Shown: positions 39,993 to 48,473, counted from the stretch's first letter. The stretch is 64,000 nt of DNA from Lysobacter enzymogenes (GCF_900106525.1 NZ_FNOG01000003.1:281676-345675), one strand, 5' to 3'. Numbers and translations: made by a program. The notes: generated by a model from the letters alone, not told the origin.

Positions 39993-41687
39993 ATGGCCTG
40001 GGACCTGTCGTGCCCCGACTGGTGGGAGCGCCTTCAGTCGGGCCGGCTACCGATTGCCGACTTGCCGCTGTGGACGCCGCAGGCCGAGCGCGCCGCGGCG
40101 ATCTTCGGCCGGCTGCGCCTGGCGGACGTGCCCGGCACACCGACGGTGTCGGATGCCGGCGGCGAGTGGTTCCAGCAGGTGGTGCGGTGCATGTTCGGGT
40201 CGGTCGATCCGCAGAGCGGACAGCGAGAGATCCGCGATCTGTTCGCGCTGGTGCCGAAGAAGAACGCCAAGACGACGTTCGGCGCGCTGGGCATGGTGAC
40301 GGCAACCTTGCTCAATCGCCGGCCGCGCGCCACGTTCCTGATGACGGCGCCGGTGCAGGACACCGCGCAGATGGCGTTCGATGCAGCCGCCGGCGCGATC
40401 GAGCTAGACGCGGTGCTGGCGGCGAAGTTCCACATCCGCCATCACCTGAAGACGATCATCCACCGCGAGACAAAGTCATCGCTGGAGATCATGACCTTTG
40501 ATCCAGGCGTGCTGACCGGCGTCAAGGTGTCCGGCGGCGCGCTGATCGACGAGTTGCACGAGTGCGCCAAGAAGTCCAAGGCCGCACAGGCGCTGCGCCA
40601 GATCCGCGGCGGAATGGTGCCGTATCCAGAAGCCTTCCTGTGGTTCATCACCACGCAGAGCGACGAGCAGCCGGTCGGTGTGTTCGCCGACGAGCTGAAG
40701 AAGGCGCGCGCCATCCGCGACGGCAAGCGGATCGGCAAGTTGCTGCCGGTTCTCTTCGAGTTCCCGCGGGATGTTCAGCAATCGAAAGATCAGCAGTGGA
40801 AGGATCCGCGGCTGTGGCCATTGCTGAACCCGAACATCGGCCGGGCTATGACGCTGGACCGGATGGTCGAGGAATTCAACGACGCGGCCGGCACCAGCGA
40901 AGCCGAGTTGCGTAGCTGGGCATCGCAGCACCTGAACGTGCAGATCGGCGTCGCGCTCCACCAGGGCACCTGGGCCGGCGCCGAGTTCTGGGAACAGCAG
41001 GGGCGCCGCGAGGTCACGCTCGATTACCTGCTCGAGTGGTCCGAGGTAGCGACCTTCGGGATCGACGGCGGCGGTCTGGAGGACTTGCTCGGCGCCTCCG
41101 CGGTGGGGCGCCACAAGATCACTGGCGAATGGTTGCACTGGGCGCACGCATGGGCGCACACGTCGGTCTTCGAACGGCGCAAGGAGATCGCGCCGCAGCT
41201 TCTGGACTACGCGGCCGACGGCGACCTCACGATCGTGGAGCAGGTCGGCGACGACACCGCGGCGCTTGCAGAGGTCGCCGCGCGCTTCGAAGAAGCGGGC
41301 CTGCTCGACAAGATCGGCGTCGACCAAGCTGGACTCGGCAGCGTGCTGGACGCGCTCGCTGCGGTCGGCATTCCAGCCGAGAAGGTCGTGGGCATCTCGC
41401 AGGGCTGGAAGATGATGGGCGCCATCAAGACGCTGGAGCGACACCTGGCGAAAGGCGACTTCCTGCATGGCGGAACGCGGCTGATGGCGTGGTGCGTCGG
41501 CAACGCGAAGACAGAGCCTGCCGGCAACGCGGTGTACATCACCAAGCGCGTCAGCGGGACCGCAAAGATCGACCCGCTGATAGCCACGCTCAACGCCGTC
41601 ACGCTGATGGCACTCAACCCGGCGCCGCCGGACAAATTCGACATTGCCGCGGCCCTCGTGCCGATGCGGCTGAGGTATGGCGCATGA
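39993..41687 (+). CDS. terL: terminase large subunit (HK97 type)
   Basis: This 564-residue protein has an ATPase domain with the Walker A variant LVPKKNAKTT (86-95) and Walker B ALIDELHE (183-190). The C-terminal nuclease half contains TFGIDGGG (about 355) and IGVDQAGLG with acidic metal ligands. It translocates DNA into proheads and cuts at cos. The length is normal for the Terminase_1 family. Its end overlaps the portal start by 4 bases. Confidence 0.95.
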   Translation: MAWDLSCPDWWERLQSGRLPIADLPLWTPQAERAAAIFGRLRLADVPGTPTVSDAGGEWFQQVVRCMFGSVDPQSGQREIRDLFALVPKKNAKTTFGALGMVTATLLNRRPRATFLMTAPVQDTAQMAFDAAAGAIELDAVLAAKFHIRHHLKTIIHRETKSSLEIMTFDPGVLTGVKVSGGALIDELHECAKKSKAAQALRQIRGGMVPYPEAFLWFITTQSDEQPVGVFADELKKARAIRDGKRIGKLLPVLFEFPRDVQQSKDQQWKDPRLWPLLNPNIGRAMTLDRMVEEFNDAAGTSEAELRSWASQHLNVQIGVALHQGTWAGAEFWEQQGRREVTLDYLLEWSEVATFGIDGGGLEDLLGASAVGRHKITGEWLHWAHAWAHTSVFERRKEIAPQLLDYAADGDLTIVEQVGDDTAALAEVAARFEEAGLLDKIGVDQAGLGSVLDALAAVGIPAEKVVGISQGWKMMGAIKTLERHLAKGDFLHGGTRLMAWCVGNAKTEPAGNAVYITKRVSGTAKIDPLIATLNAVTLMALNPAPPDKFDIAAALVPMRLRYGA

Positions 41688-42919
41688 CTTGGATTCCGAC
41701 GTGGGCGGCCGCGGCGTGGGGTTGGTTTCGTAGCGGGCTGCGGCGCTTGGCTGGGCTGCAGCTACCGTTCCCCGGCCGGCGCACGTCCGCGGCCGCCGGC
41801 GCGGTTGACTTCGATTCGGCGATGCAGGTCTCGGCCTTCTGGGCCTGCGTGAAGCTGATCGCGGAAACGGTTTCCAGCCTGCCAGTGGTCTTCTACCAGG
41901 TGAACGGAACGCAGCGCACGCCGAGCGACGACCATCCGCTGTTCGGCGTGCTGGCGCTGAAGCCGAACCGCTACCAGACCCGCGTCGACTTCTTCCTGAC
42001 GATGGTGCTGAACCTGGTCACGTGGGGAAACGCGTACGCGATCATCACGCGCAACGGCACGGGACAGGTGGCGTCGCTGCTGCCGATCATGTCGTCGCAG
42101 GTCGAGACCCGGCTGCTGAGCGACGGATCGGTCGTTCATCTCTACACCAGCAGCGAAGGCATCACCGCCTTGTCCGAGGAATCGGTCTGGCACATCAAGC
42201 TGTTCGGCAACGGCATCGTGGGCTTGTCGCCGCTGGCCTACGCCGCGAACAGCATCGCCATCGCGCAGGCCAACGAGGAGCGCGTCGCGAGCGTGATGCG
42301 CAACGGCGCGAAGCCGTCCGGAGTGCTGATGGTCGACAGCGCGTTGAACTCCGCTCAGCGCAACGAGATCCGGGCGAGCTTCGCGGACCTCGCCGAAGGC
42401 AACGACGATAACCTGATCGTCCTCGACAAGTTCATGAAATACGAGAAGGTCTCGATGTCGCCGGAAGACATCGAGCTCCTGCAGTCGCGCAAGTATCAGG
42501 TCGAGGACATCGCGCGGTTCATGGGCACGCCGTCGGTGCTCATCAACGACAACTCCAGCACGACCGCGTTCGGCGCCGGCATCCAGCAGATCATCGAGGG
42601 CTGGTACAAGCTCGGGCTGCGGCCGATCCTGGAAAACATCGAGCTGTCGGCCCGCGTCAATCTCCTGCCTGCGGGCGAGCGCCGGCGGTGGGAGATCGAG
42701 TTCGACTTCGACGCGCTGCTGCGCGCCGACATGCTCGCCCGGTTCGATGCCTACAACAAGGCGATCAACGGCGGATTCGCCACGCCGAACCAATGCCGCG
42801 CGTTCGAAGGCTGGCCCGCTGTCGCGGGCGGCGATCAACTGCTGGTCAACGGGACGATGGTCCCGATTGCCCAGGCTGGCCAGAAAACCCCGATTGAGGT
42901 ACGCCCGAGTGGAAACTAA
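41684..42919 (+). CDS. portal protein (HK97 type)
   Basis: This 411-residue protein contains SAFWACVKLIAETVSSLPVVFY, GNAYAIITRNGTGQ, NGIVGLSPLAYAANSIAIA and DIARFMGTPSVLINDNSSTTA, the standard order of HK97-like portals. It forms the dodecameric ring at the prohead vertex for DNA passage. Full length for the family. Confidence 0.95.
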   Translation: MTWIPTWAAAAWGWFRSGLRRLAGLQLPFPGRRTSAAAGAVDFDSAMQVSAFWACVKLIAETVSSLPVVFYQVNGTQRTPSDDHPLFGVLALKPNRYQTRVDFFLTMVLNLVTWGNAYAIITRNGTGQVASLLPIMSSQVETRLLSDGSVVHLYTSSEGITALSEESVWHIKLFGNGIVGLSPLAYAANSIAIAQANEERVASVMRNGAKPSGVLMVDSALNSAQRNEIRASFADLAEGNDDNLIVLDKFMKYEKVSMSPEDIELLQSRKYQVEDIARFMGTPSVLINDNSSTTAFGAGIQQIIEGWYKLGLRPILENIELSARVNLLPAGERRRWEIEFDFDALLRADMLARFDAYNKAINGGFATPNQCRAFEGWPAVAGGDQLLVNGTMVPIAQAGQKTPIEVRPSGN

Positions 42920-43547
42920 ACAGATCGCCCTCCCGTCCATCGCCCTGAAGTTCGACGACAGCCGGCCGGGGTTCTTCTCCGGGTACGCCTCGACCTTCAA
43001 CAACGTCGACAGCTACGGCGATACCGTCTTGCCGGGCGCCTACAAGAAGACCCTGAAGAATCGCGAGCGACCGATCCGCCTGCGCTGGAATCACTGGGGC
43101 GATGTCATCGGCAAGTGGCTCGATCTGCGCGAGGACGATATCGGACTCTACGTCGAGGGCGAACTGACGCCGGGGCATAGCACGGCGCAGGACGTATACG
43201 CCTCGATGAAGCACGGCGCCGTGGATGGACTGTCCATCGGCTATCGCCCGATCCAATTTCGCGAACTGGGCAACGACCGGCGCGAGCTCAAGGAAATTCA
43301 GCTGTTCGAGATCAGTGTTGTCGAAGAGCAGGCCGACCTGGGCGCGCGCATCGGCGCGGTGAAAAGCGCGCTCGACCAGGCTGAATCGCTGAAAGAAATC
43401 GAATGCCTCCTGCGCGATGCTGGCGGCTTCTCCCGGGAAAACGCGACGGCGCTGGTCGCTCGCGTTAAGGCCCTGGCTCGCGGTGAGCGCGACGCCGAAC
43501 AGCAGCAGGCCCAGGACATCCGGCGCCTGTTCCAGCTCGCCCCGTAA
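42909..43547 (+). CDS. prohead maturation protease (U35/S78)
   Basis: This 212-residue protein starts at a GTG (42909) overlapping the portal stop. The catalytic His lies in RLRWNHWGDVIGK (His62) and the Ser in GLSIGYRP (Ser109), with EISVVEEQADLGA beyond. It processes capsid and scaffold during head maturation. The capsid gene product has a Lys/Glu-rich N-terminal segment suited to removal. Confidence 0.93.
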   Translation: METKQIALPSIALKFDDSRPGFFSGYASTFNNVDSYGDTVLPGAYKKTLKNRERPIRLRWNHWGDVIGKWLDLREDDIGLYVEGELTPGHSTAQDVYASMKHGAVDGLSIGYRPIQFRELGNDRRELKEIQLFEISVVEEQADLGARIGAVKSALDQAESLKEIECLLRDAGGFSRENATALVARVKALARGERDAEQQQAQDIRRLFQLAP

Positions 43548-43570
43548 CCGCGGGGATCACCCCAAGCCCC

Positions 43571-43604
43571 CGCCGCCGAAAGGCGGCGTTTCCATTTCTG
43601 GAGC
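43571..43604 (+). promoter_or_regulatory. hairpin + TTTCTGGAGC module before capsid gene
   Basis: CGCCGCC-GAAA-GGCGGCG followed by TTT (43571-43591), then TTTCTGGAGC (43595-43604) five bases before the capsid ATG. The decamer recurs before three other late genes. Confidence 0.8.
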
Positions 43605-43609
43605 ACGCA

Positions 43610-44755
43610 ATGTCCGAAGAAATCAAGAAGGCCGTCGAGGACGGCATCAAGTCCCTGGAAACCAAGATGGCGGCCCAGGCGCTCGAGTACGAGAAGCAGA
43701 TCAAGGACGTCGGCGAGGTCAACGCGCAGCTGAAGGCCGACCTCGAGAAGAACGTCGAAGAGCGCAAGGCGATGGCCGACCGCCTCACCGAGCTCGAGCA
43801 GAAGGGCGTGCGCGCGCCGGCGCAGGACGCGCCGACCTCGCTCGGCCAGCAGTTCGCCAACAGCGCGCAGTTCAAGGCGATGGCCGGCGACAACGAGAAC
43901 GCGCGCTGCAAGGTATCCGTCAAGAACACCTTGCTGTCGGACGCCACCAACGTCCTTCCGATGCAGCGCCCCGATATCGTCGGCGGTCCGGCGGTTCCGC
44001 TCACGGTCTACGGTTCGCTGCCGCACGCGCCGATCAGCTCGAACAGCCTCGAAGGCATCCGGGAGACCGGCTTCACGAACAACGCGGCCGAGGTGGCCGA
44101 AGGCGCGACGAAGCCCGAGTCCAGCCTGACCTTCGGGCCCTACGATTTCCCCGTGCGCACGATCGCGCACTGGATCAAGGTCTCGAAGAACTTGTTGTCC
44201 GACAGCGCTGCGGTCGCCGCGTACATCGACAACCGTCTGCGCTACGGCGTGCTGGAGCGTGCGGACAAGCAGATCGTCATCGGCAACGGCACGGCGCCGA
44301 ACCTGAGCGGCATCCTCGACGGCGGCAACTACACCGTCTACACCCCGACGCCCGGCGACAACCTGGTCGACGCGATCGGCCGCGCGAAGTGGCAGCTGTG
44401 GGCCGCCGGCTGGATCCCGGACAAGGTCTACGTCAACCCGATCGACTGGGGCGCGATGGAGCTGGCCAAGGACGCGGACGGCCGCTACCTCTACGGCGTG
44501 CCGGGGTTGAACGTCGCGCGCAACCCGTTCGACGTGCAGGTCGTGCCGTCGCCGTGGGTGCCGGCCGGTCAGTTCGCCATCGGCGCCTTCAACCGCGCCG
44601 TGACCATCTGGGACCGCGAGTCGGTGGACGTCGAGGCCGGCTACGTCAACGACGACTTCATCAAGAACCTCGTCACGCTGCGCGCCGAAATGCGCATGGC
44701 GCTCGAGATCACGATGCCGTCGGCCATCCTCGGCGGCGTGTTCACCTCGTCGTAA
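43610..44755 (+). CDS. major capsid protein (HK97 fold)
   Basis: This 381-residue protein has an N-terminal coiled-coil delta domain (about 5-65, EIKKAVEDGIKSLETKMAAQ). The HK97 core follows, with segments such as GFTNNAAEVAEGATKPESSL, RTIAHWIKVSKNLL and NPIDWGAMELAKD. The delta region acts as scaffold and is normally cut by the upstream protease. Full-length for the family. Confidence 0.95.
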   Translation: MSEEIKKAVEDGIKSLETKMAAQALEYEKQIKDVGEVNAQLKADLEKNVEERKAMADRLTELEQKGVRAPAQDAPTSLGQQFANSAQFKAMAGDNENARCKVSVKNTLLSDATNVLPMQRPDIVGGPAVPLTVYGSLPHAPISSNSLEGIRETGFTNNAAEVAEGATKPESSLTFGPYDFPVRTIAHWIKVSKNLLSDSAAVAAYIDNRLRYGVLERADKQIVIGNGTAPNLSGILDGGNYTVYTPTPGDNLVDAIGRAKWQLWAAGWIPDKVYVNPIDWGAMELAKDADGRYLYGVPGLNVARNPFDVQVVPSPWVPAGQFAIGAFNRAVTIWDRESVDVEAGYVNDDFIKNLVTLRAEMRMALEITMPSAILGGVFTSS

Positions 44756-44789
44756 TCGGCCGCGAGCCGAACCTCGACGCAACCGGAGA

Positions 44790-44814
44790 GGGCGGGGGCC
44801 AACAACCCCCGCCC
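44790..44814 (+). terminator. hairpin after capsid gene
   Basis: GGGCGGGGG/CCCCCGCCC, a perfect 9-bp stem with a 7-base loop, lies 35 bases after the capsid stop and 7 before the next ATG. No T-run follows, so it more likely dampens read-through or protects the capsid mRNA. Confidence 0.6.
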
Positions 44815-44821
44815 GTTCGCT

Positions 44822-45190
44822 ATGGAATTCACCGCGATCAAGAACTTTCCCCACGACCGCCTGGGCCAGATCGAGAAGGGCGCCCGCGTGCCCGTGACCG
44901 AAAAGGAGGGCGAGCGCCTGCGCATGCTCGGCCTCGTCGAGTACGCAACCAAGGTGGTGCGCCACAAGCCGGTGGAACCGGATCCCGTCTCGGCGCCCCC
45001 TTCCGCGGCCGCTGGCGAACCGTCGTCTGCCTCGCCAGCGGCCCAAGCCTCTGCGCCGCCGACGTCGCCGCCGTTCGAGCCTGGCGAGACCGCGGCCGAC
45101 ACCGAGACCGCGTCGGCGGCCGCTCCCAGCAAGGCGGCGAAGAAGGCCGCGAAGAAGACGACCGGCAGCAAGAAGGCGGCCGCGGAGTAA
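44822..45190 (+). CDS. small head-region protein with Lys/Ala tail
   Basis: This 122-residue protein has a short SH3-like N-terminal part (FTAIKNFPHDRLGQIEKGARV ... LRMLGLVEYATKV). A Pro/Ala/Ser linker and a tail of KAAKKAAKKTTGSKKAAAE follow. Small proteins of this type sit after the capsid gene in many siphophages and may decorate the head or join connectors. Its second half (45001-45190) overlaps a different, conserved reading frame (see next entry). Confidence 0.7.
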   Translation: MEFTAIKNFPHDRLGQIEKGARVPVTEKEGERLRMLGLVEYATKVVRHKPVEPDPVSAPPSAAAGEPSSASPAAQASAPPTSPPFEPGETAADTETASAAAPSKAAKKAAKKTTGSKKAAAE

Positions 45191-45627
45191 TCGTCACCAA
45201 CACCACGTTCCGCCTCGCGCCGTGGGCGGACGTGCTCTACGCGATGGATCGCCAGTGGTGGGATCGGCACCTGGCCGATTGCGCCGGGTTCGCTGGCGAG
45301 CTCGTCGCGCCGCACCAGATCCACGGCGTGCGCCAAGAGCGCTTCAACCACAACCACAACAGCGGCGCCGGTGCGATCGCGCTGGCGGCGCATTGGGGCG
45401 CGCGGCGCGTGATCCTGCTGGGCTACGACTGCCAGCGCACGGGCGGCCAAGCCCACTGGCACGGCGACCACCCGGAAGGGCTGGCCAACGCCGGCAGCAT
45501 CGCCCGCTGGCCGGCGCAGTTCCAACGTCTGATCCCGCAGCTGCGCGGGGTCGAAGTCATCAACGCGTCGCGGGAGACGGCCCTGACCGTCTTCCCGCGC
45601 GCAACCCTGGAGAGCTTGTTGACGTGA
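45001..45627 (+). CDS. GPSL-motif (DUF115-like) phage protein, start unclear
   Basis: This frame reads TVVCLASGPSLCAADVAAVRAW, a charged insert, VIVTNTTFRLAPWADVLYAMD, then NHNHNSGAGAIALAAHWGARRVILLGYDC and HWHGDHPEGL. It matches a phage family with an N-terminal GPSL nucleotide-sugar-type loop. The GPSL part is encoded out of frame inside the preceding gene, and no ATG, GTG or TTG precedes it in frame; the first standard starts (GTG 45232, ATG 45244) would lose the motif. A -1 frameshift from the upstream gene is possible. Function is unknown. Confidence 0.6.
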   Translation, partial: FRGRWRTVVCLASGPSLCAADVAAVRAWRDRGRHRDRVGGRSQQGGEEGREEDDRQQEGGRGVIVTNTTFRLAPWADVLYAMDRQWWDRHLADCAGFAGELVAPHQIHGVRQERFNHNHNSGAGAIALAAHWGARRVILLGYDCQRTGGQAHWHGDHPEGLANAGSIARWPAQFQRLIPQLRGVEVINASRETALTVFPRATLESLLT

Positions 45628-45962
45628 GCGTGATCGATCTGAGCGTGGCCAAGGCGCGCTTGCGCGTGTTCGGCACGCATACCGACGCTGACCTGCAGCA
45701 GGCCCTCGACGGCGCCGAGCAGGAGGCGATGCGCTTCATGAACCGGACTCAGCTGCCGACGCTGCCGCTGGAGTACCCGAGCAGCAGTAGCAGCAGCGAG
45801 GAGGTGCCGAGCGAGAGCGACCCGGTGGCGCCGGACGTGGTCGAGGCGGTGCTGCTGCTGGCCAAAGCCTCGTTCGAAGCGACGGACCCGGACGAGGTGA
45901 CCGGCTATCGGCAGGCGGCCGAGATGAAGCTGTTCCCCTATCGCGCGTTCCTGGGGGTCTGA
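45624..45962 (+). CDS. head-tail connector (gp6-like)
   Basis: This 112-residue protein starts at a GTG (VIDLSVAKARLRVFGTHTDADLQQALDGAEQEA) and ends VTGYRQAAEMKLFPYRAFLGV, the pattern of HK97 gp6-like adaptor proteins that attach to the portal. A poly-Ser stretch (SSSSSS, about 53-58) interrupts it. It overlaps the upstream stop by 4 bases. Confidence 0.85.
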   Translation: MSVIDLSVAKARLRVFGTHTDADLQQALDGAEQEAMRFMNRTQLPTLPLEYPSSSSSSEEVPSESDPVAPDVVEAVLLLAKASFEATDPDEVTGYRQAAEMKLFPYRAFLGV

Positions 45963-46327
45963 TGAGCACCCTTGCGCCTCGGCTGCGCCACGCCATCACC
46001 TTCGACGAGCAGGTCGTGTCGCGAGACGCGAACGGCGTGCAGGTCGTCGCCTGGGTCGTCGCCACGCTGCCGACCGGGGAGCCGCTGGTTGACGTGCCGG
46101 CCGAAGTGCTGACGGGTCCCGGCCGCGAGTTCCTGCAGTCCGGACAGATGCAGTCCGACGTCGCCGCGCGCATCACGTGCCGCTGGTTCCCCGGCGGGAT
46201 CAAAGCGTCGTGGCGCGTCCGCTGGGACGGCCGCGTCTTCAACATCAAGGCGGATCCGGACACGGACGCCACCGGCCGGCGCGAGTACCGGTTCGTCGTA
46301 GTCGCCGGCGTGAACGACGGGCAGTAG
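45962..46327 (+). CDS. head closure / head-tail joining protein
   Basis: This 121-residue strand-rich protein contains RHAITFDEQVVSRDANGVQV and ITCRWFPGGIKASWRVRWDGRVFNI, typical of the SPP1 gp16-like phage head-tail joining family. It forms the stopper below the portal-adaptor stack. Its ATG overlaps the previous stop by one base. Confidence 0.88.
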   Translation: MSTLAPRLRHAITFDEQVVSRDANGVQVVAWVVATLPTGEPLVDVPAEVLTGPGREFLQSGQMQSDVAARITCRWFPGGIKASWRVRWDGRVFNIKADPDTDATGRREYRFVVVAGVNDGQ

Positions 46328-46336
46328 GAGGTTCGC

Positions 46337-46828
46337 ATGAAGGTCGACACCAAGCTGACTGGGATGGATGGCGTTCTGAGGACGCTGCAGGCCTTGCCGG
46401 CCGAGATCGTCAGCAAGCGCGGCGGGCCGGTGAAGCTGGCCCTGGCCAAGGGCGCGCGCAAGCTGCGCGACCAAGCGCGCCAGAACCTGCGCCAGTCGAT
46501 CGCCGAGGGCGGCGCGCGCACCACCGGCATGACCGAGAAATCCGTCATCGCCAGCCGCGGCAAGGCCATCAACGGCGGCAACGGCGAGCGCTACCTGGTC
46601 CGGGTGAAAAAGGGCACGTTCACCAACGCCGATGGGTTCCCGACGTCGACGCTGATGACGGCGAACCTGCTGGAGTACGGATCCTCGCACCAGCCGCCGA
46701 CGCCGTGGCTGCGGCCGGCCGTGCAACAGGTTGGCGGCCAGGTGATCGAGGTCGTCACCGAGGACCTGCTGCGCCGCATCGACAAGACGGTGACGCAGCT
46801 CGCCGCCCAGAACCGGAGCGGCCGCTGA
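46337..46828 (+). CDS. HK97 gp10-like tail completion protein
   Basis: This 163-residue protein contains ALAKGARKLRDQARQNLRQSI, LLEYGSSHQPPTPWLRPAVQQ and a C-terminal helix. The EYGTxxxPAxPFLRPA-like block defines HK97-gp10_like proteins. It sits at the head-tail junction. TGATG overlap with the next gene. Confidence 0.9.
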   Translation: MKVDTKLTGMDGVLRTLQALPAEIVSKRGGPVKLALAKGARKLRDQARQNLRQSIAEGGARTTGMTEKSVIASRGKAINGGNGERYLVRVKKGTFTNADGFPTSTLMTANLLEYGSSHQPPTPWLRPAVQQVGGQVIEVVTEDLLRRIDKTVTQLAAQNRSGR

Positions 46829-47181
46829 TGTTCCCGCCCGTCTTCCAGGTGCTGCAAACGGGGGCGGTGATCGCCATCGTCGGCGAACGCATCGCCCGGC
46901 ATGGCGATATCGCGCAGGACGAGCGCCGCCCGTACATCACGTGGTCGATCGTGATCGGCAACCCTCACGACAACCTGAGCGACGCGCCGCCGTCGGACTT
47001 CACCACCGTCGACATCAACTGCTGGCATACGACCGACGCCGGCGTCGAGGCGCTGGCGCTGGCGGTGCGCGACGCTCTCGACGCGCGGCTGATCTGCAAC
47101 CGCGTCCGCGTGAACCAGCGCGAACCCGATACCCGGCTGTACCGCGTCGGCATCGAGGCCGACTTCATCACCCAGCGCTGA
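46828..47181 (+). CDS. tail terminator-like protein (DUF3168)
   Basis: This 117-residue protein includes RPYITWSIVIGNPHDNLSDAPPSDFTTVDINCW and LCNRVRVNQREPDTRLYRVGIEADF-like strands (read LICNRVRVNQ). It belongs by layout to the DUF3168/gpU tail-completion group, which caps the tail tube. It is the last gene before a strong terminator. Confidence 0.85.
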   Translation: MFPPVFQVLQTGAVIAIVGERIARHGDIAQDERRPYITWSIVIGNPHDNLSDAPPSDFTTVDINCWHTTDAGVEALALAVRDALDARLICNRVRVNQREPDTRLYRVGIEADFITQR

Positions 47182-47201
47182 CCCCAGCCAATCACCAACC
47201 G

Positions 47202-47224
47202 GGCCCCGAAAGGGGCCTTTTTTT
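47202..47224 (+). terminator. strong intrinsic terminator before tail tube gene
   Basis: GGCCCC-GAAA-GGGGCC followed by seven T is the strongest terminator of the late region. Tail genes beyond it need read-through or a further promoter; GAGGAAA provides the ribosome site for the next ATG. Confidence 0.9.
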
Positions 47225-47242
47225 CGCCTAGAGGAAACTGCA

Positions 47243-47749
47243 ATGACCACCGGAACGCTCAGGACTCAGGGCTCGGAACTGTTCTTCGTCGACGCGCTGT
47301 CGTCCAGCGTCGCCGCGGTTCTGAAGCTCGCATGCCCCACCGGCATCACCGGCGTCAACGCCGGCGCGCGCGATCAGCTCGAAGACACCTGCCTCGACAA
47401 CACCGTCGACAAGACCTACAAGGGCGGCCTCGGCAACCCGGGTCAGATCTCGGTGCCGTTCAACTTCATCCCCTCGAACGCCTCGCATCAGATCCTGTTC
47501 GACCTGAAGGAGTCGGGCGACGTGATCGAGTGGATGGTCGGCTTCAGCGACGGCTCGGCGGTGCCGACGCTCGACAGCGACGACAAGATGATCCCGCCGG
47601 CCGCTCCGCTGCGCACGACGATCGGCTTCGACGCGTTCGTCTCCGACGTCGCGATCGACGTGGCCACGAACGAGATCGTCCGCGGCACCCTGACGCTGCA
47701 GCGCAGCGGCGCGGTGCGGCCGCACTGGAACGGCCCGATCCCGACCTGA
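47243..47749 (+). CDS. major tail tube protein
   Basis: This 168-residue protein contains LEDTCLDNTVDKTYKGGLGNPG and QISVPFNFIPSNASHQIL, ending TLTLQRSGAVRPHWNGPIPT. It matches the lambda gpV/phage tail tube family by size and by its place between terminator protein and chaperones. It is flanked by hairpins on both sides, suggesting its own high-level message. Confidence 0.88.
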   Translation: MTTGTLRTQGSELFFVDALSSSVAAVLKLACPTGITGVNAGARDQLEDTCLDNTVDKTYKGGLGNPGQISVPFNFIPSNASHQILFDLKESGDVIEWMVGFSDGSAVPTLDSDDKMIPPAAPLRTTIGFDAFVSDVAIDVATNEIVRGTLTLQRSGAVRPHWNGPIPT

Positions 47750-47773
47750 TCGGGCGCTCAAACACAACCACCT

Positions 47774-47822
47774 GAGGCCGGCGTGGACCCACGTCCCCGC
47801 CGGCCTCGCTCATTTCTGGAGC
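47774..47822 (+). promoter_or_regulatory. hairpin + TTTCTGGAGC module before tail chaperone
   Basis: A 10-bp stem GAGGCCGGCG/CGCCGGCCTC (47774-47783, 47798-47807) with a self-pairing loop is followed by TTTCTGGAGC (47813-47822), four bases before the ATG. Confidence 0.8.
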
Positions 47823-47826
47823 CGCA

Positions 47827-48162
47827 ATGTCTCTGCCCGAATCCTGTTTCGCTTCCACCGCCGCGCACGCGCGCGACATCACCCTGCCCGACGGCAGCGT
47901 GCACACGATGCACTTCAAGGAACTGCCGGCCATCGAGTTCCGGCTCTGGCGCCATCGCGAACAGTCCGAGGACGAGCAGACCCGATTCGATGCCCTTCCG
48001 ATGCTTCTCGTCGCTGGCATCTGCAATCCCGACGGCAGCCCGGCGCTGCCACTCAAGATGGCCAAGCGGCTGAAGGGCGAGCCGATGAATGCCCTGCTGG
48101 TCGCGCTGCTTGAGGTCAACGGCGTCACCGCCGGCGCCCAGGCCGAGCAGGGAAACGACTAG
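47827..48162 (+). CDS. tail assembly chaperone (G-like)
   Basis: This 111-residue protein (SVHTMHFKELPAIEFRLWRH, MAKRLKGEPMNALLVALLEVNGV) ends AEQGND. Near the 3' end, 48150-48156, lies GGGAAAC in the X XXY YYZ phase, four bases before the UAG. It acts as the first part of a G/GT pair that guides tape-measure folding and tail length. Confidence 0.88.
   Translation: MSLPESCFASTAAHARDITLPDGSVHTMHFKELPAIEFRLWRHREQSEDEQTRFDALPMLLVAGICNPDGSPALPLKMAKRLKGEPMNALLVALLEVNGVTAGAQAEQGND
48150..48156 (+). promoter_or_regulatory. -1 ribosomal frameshift site GGGAAAC
   Basis: In the chaperone frame the codons are CAG GGA AAC GAC UAG; slipping back one base gives GGG AAA CGA and opens the downstream T frame. 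The heptamer differs from lambda's GGGAAAG by only its last base. The stop codon follows at once, and a GC-rich stretch lies beyond. Confidence 0.88.
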
Positions 48163-48470
48163 CCGCCAGGGGCGAGGAGTGGTTCTGGTACACCCTCGCC
48201 CTCGCGCTCGGCGGCCGCACGGTGGCCGAGTGGCAAGCGTGCATGACGCAAGCTGAGTTCGAAGCCTGGCGTGCCTACTTCCGCCTGCACCCGTTCGACG
48301 ACCTTCACCGTTTCCACCGCCCCGCGGCGCTGATCGCGCGCGCGGCCGGCGGCGGCGAGATCGAACCAAAGCTCGACTGGCTGGAACCGCCGCCGATCCC
48401 GCCCGGATTCTCCGACCCCGACGCGCGAACGCTGCGCGCGTTCGGGCTCACCCCACCGACGAGGCACTGA
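48153..48470 (+). CDS. T domain of tail chaperone fusion (by -1 frameshift)
   Basis: The -1 frame reads RLAARGEEWFWYTLALALGG, TVAEWQACMTQAEFEAW and ends RTLRAFGLTPPTRH. There is no good independent start before the conserved EEWFWYTLAL, which supports expression only as a G-T fusion. The T domain binds the tape measure protein encoded immediately downstream. Confidence 0.85.
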   Translation, partial: KRLAARGEEWFWYTLALALGGRTVAEWQACMTQAEFEAWRAYFRLHPFDDLHRFHRPAALIARAAGGGEIEPKLDWLEPPPIPPGFSDPDARTLRAFGLTPPTRH

Positions 48471-48473
48471 CCA

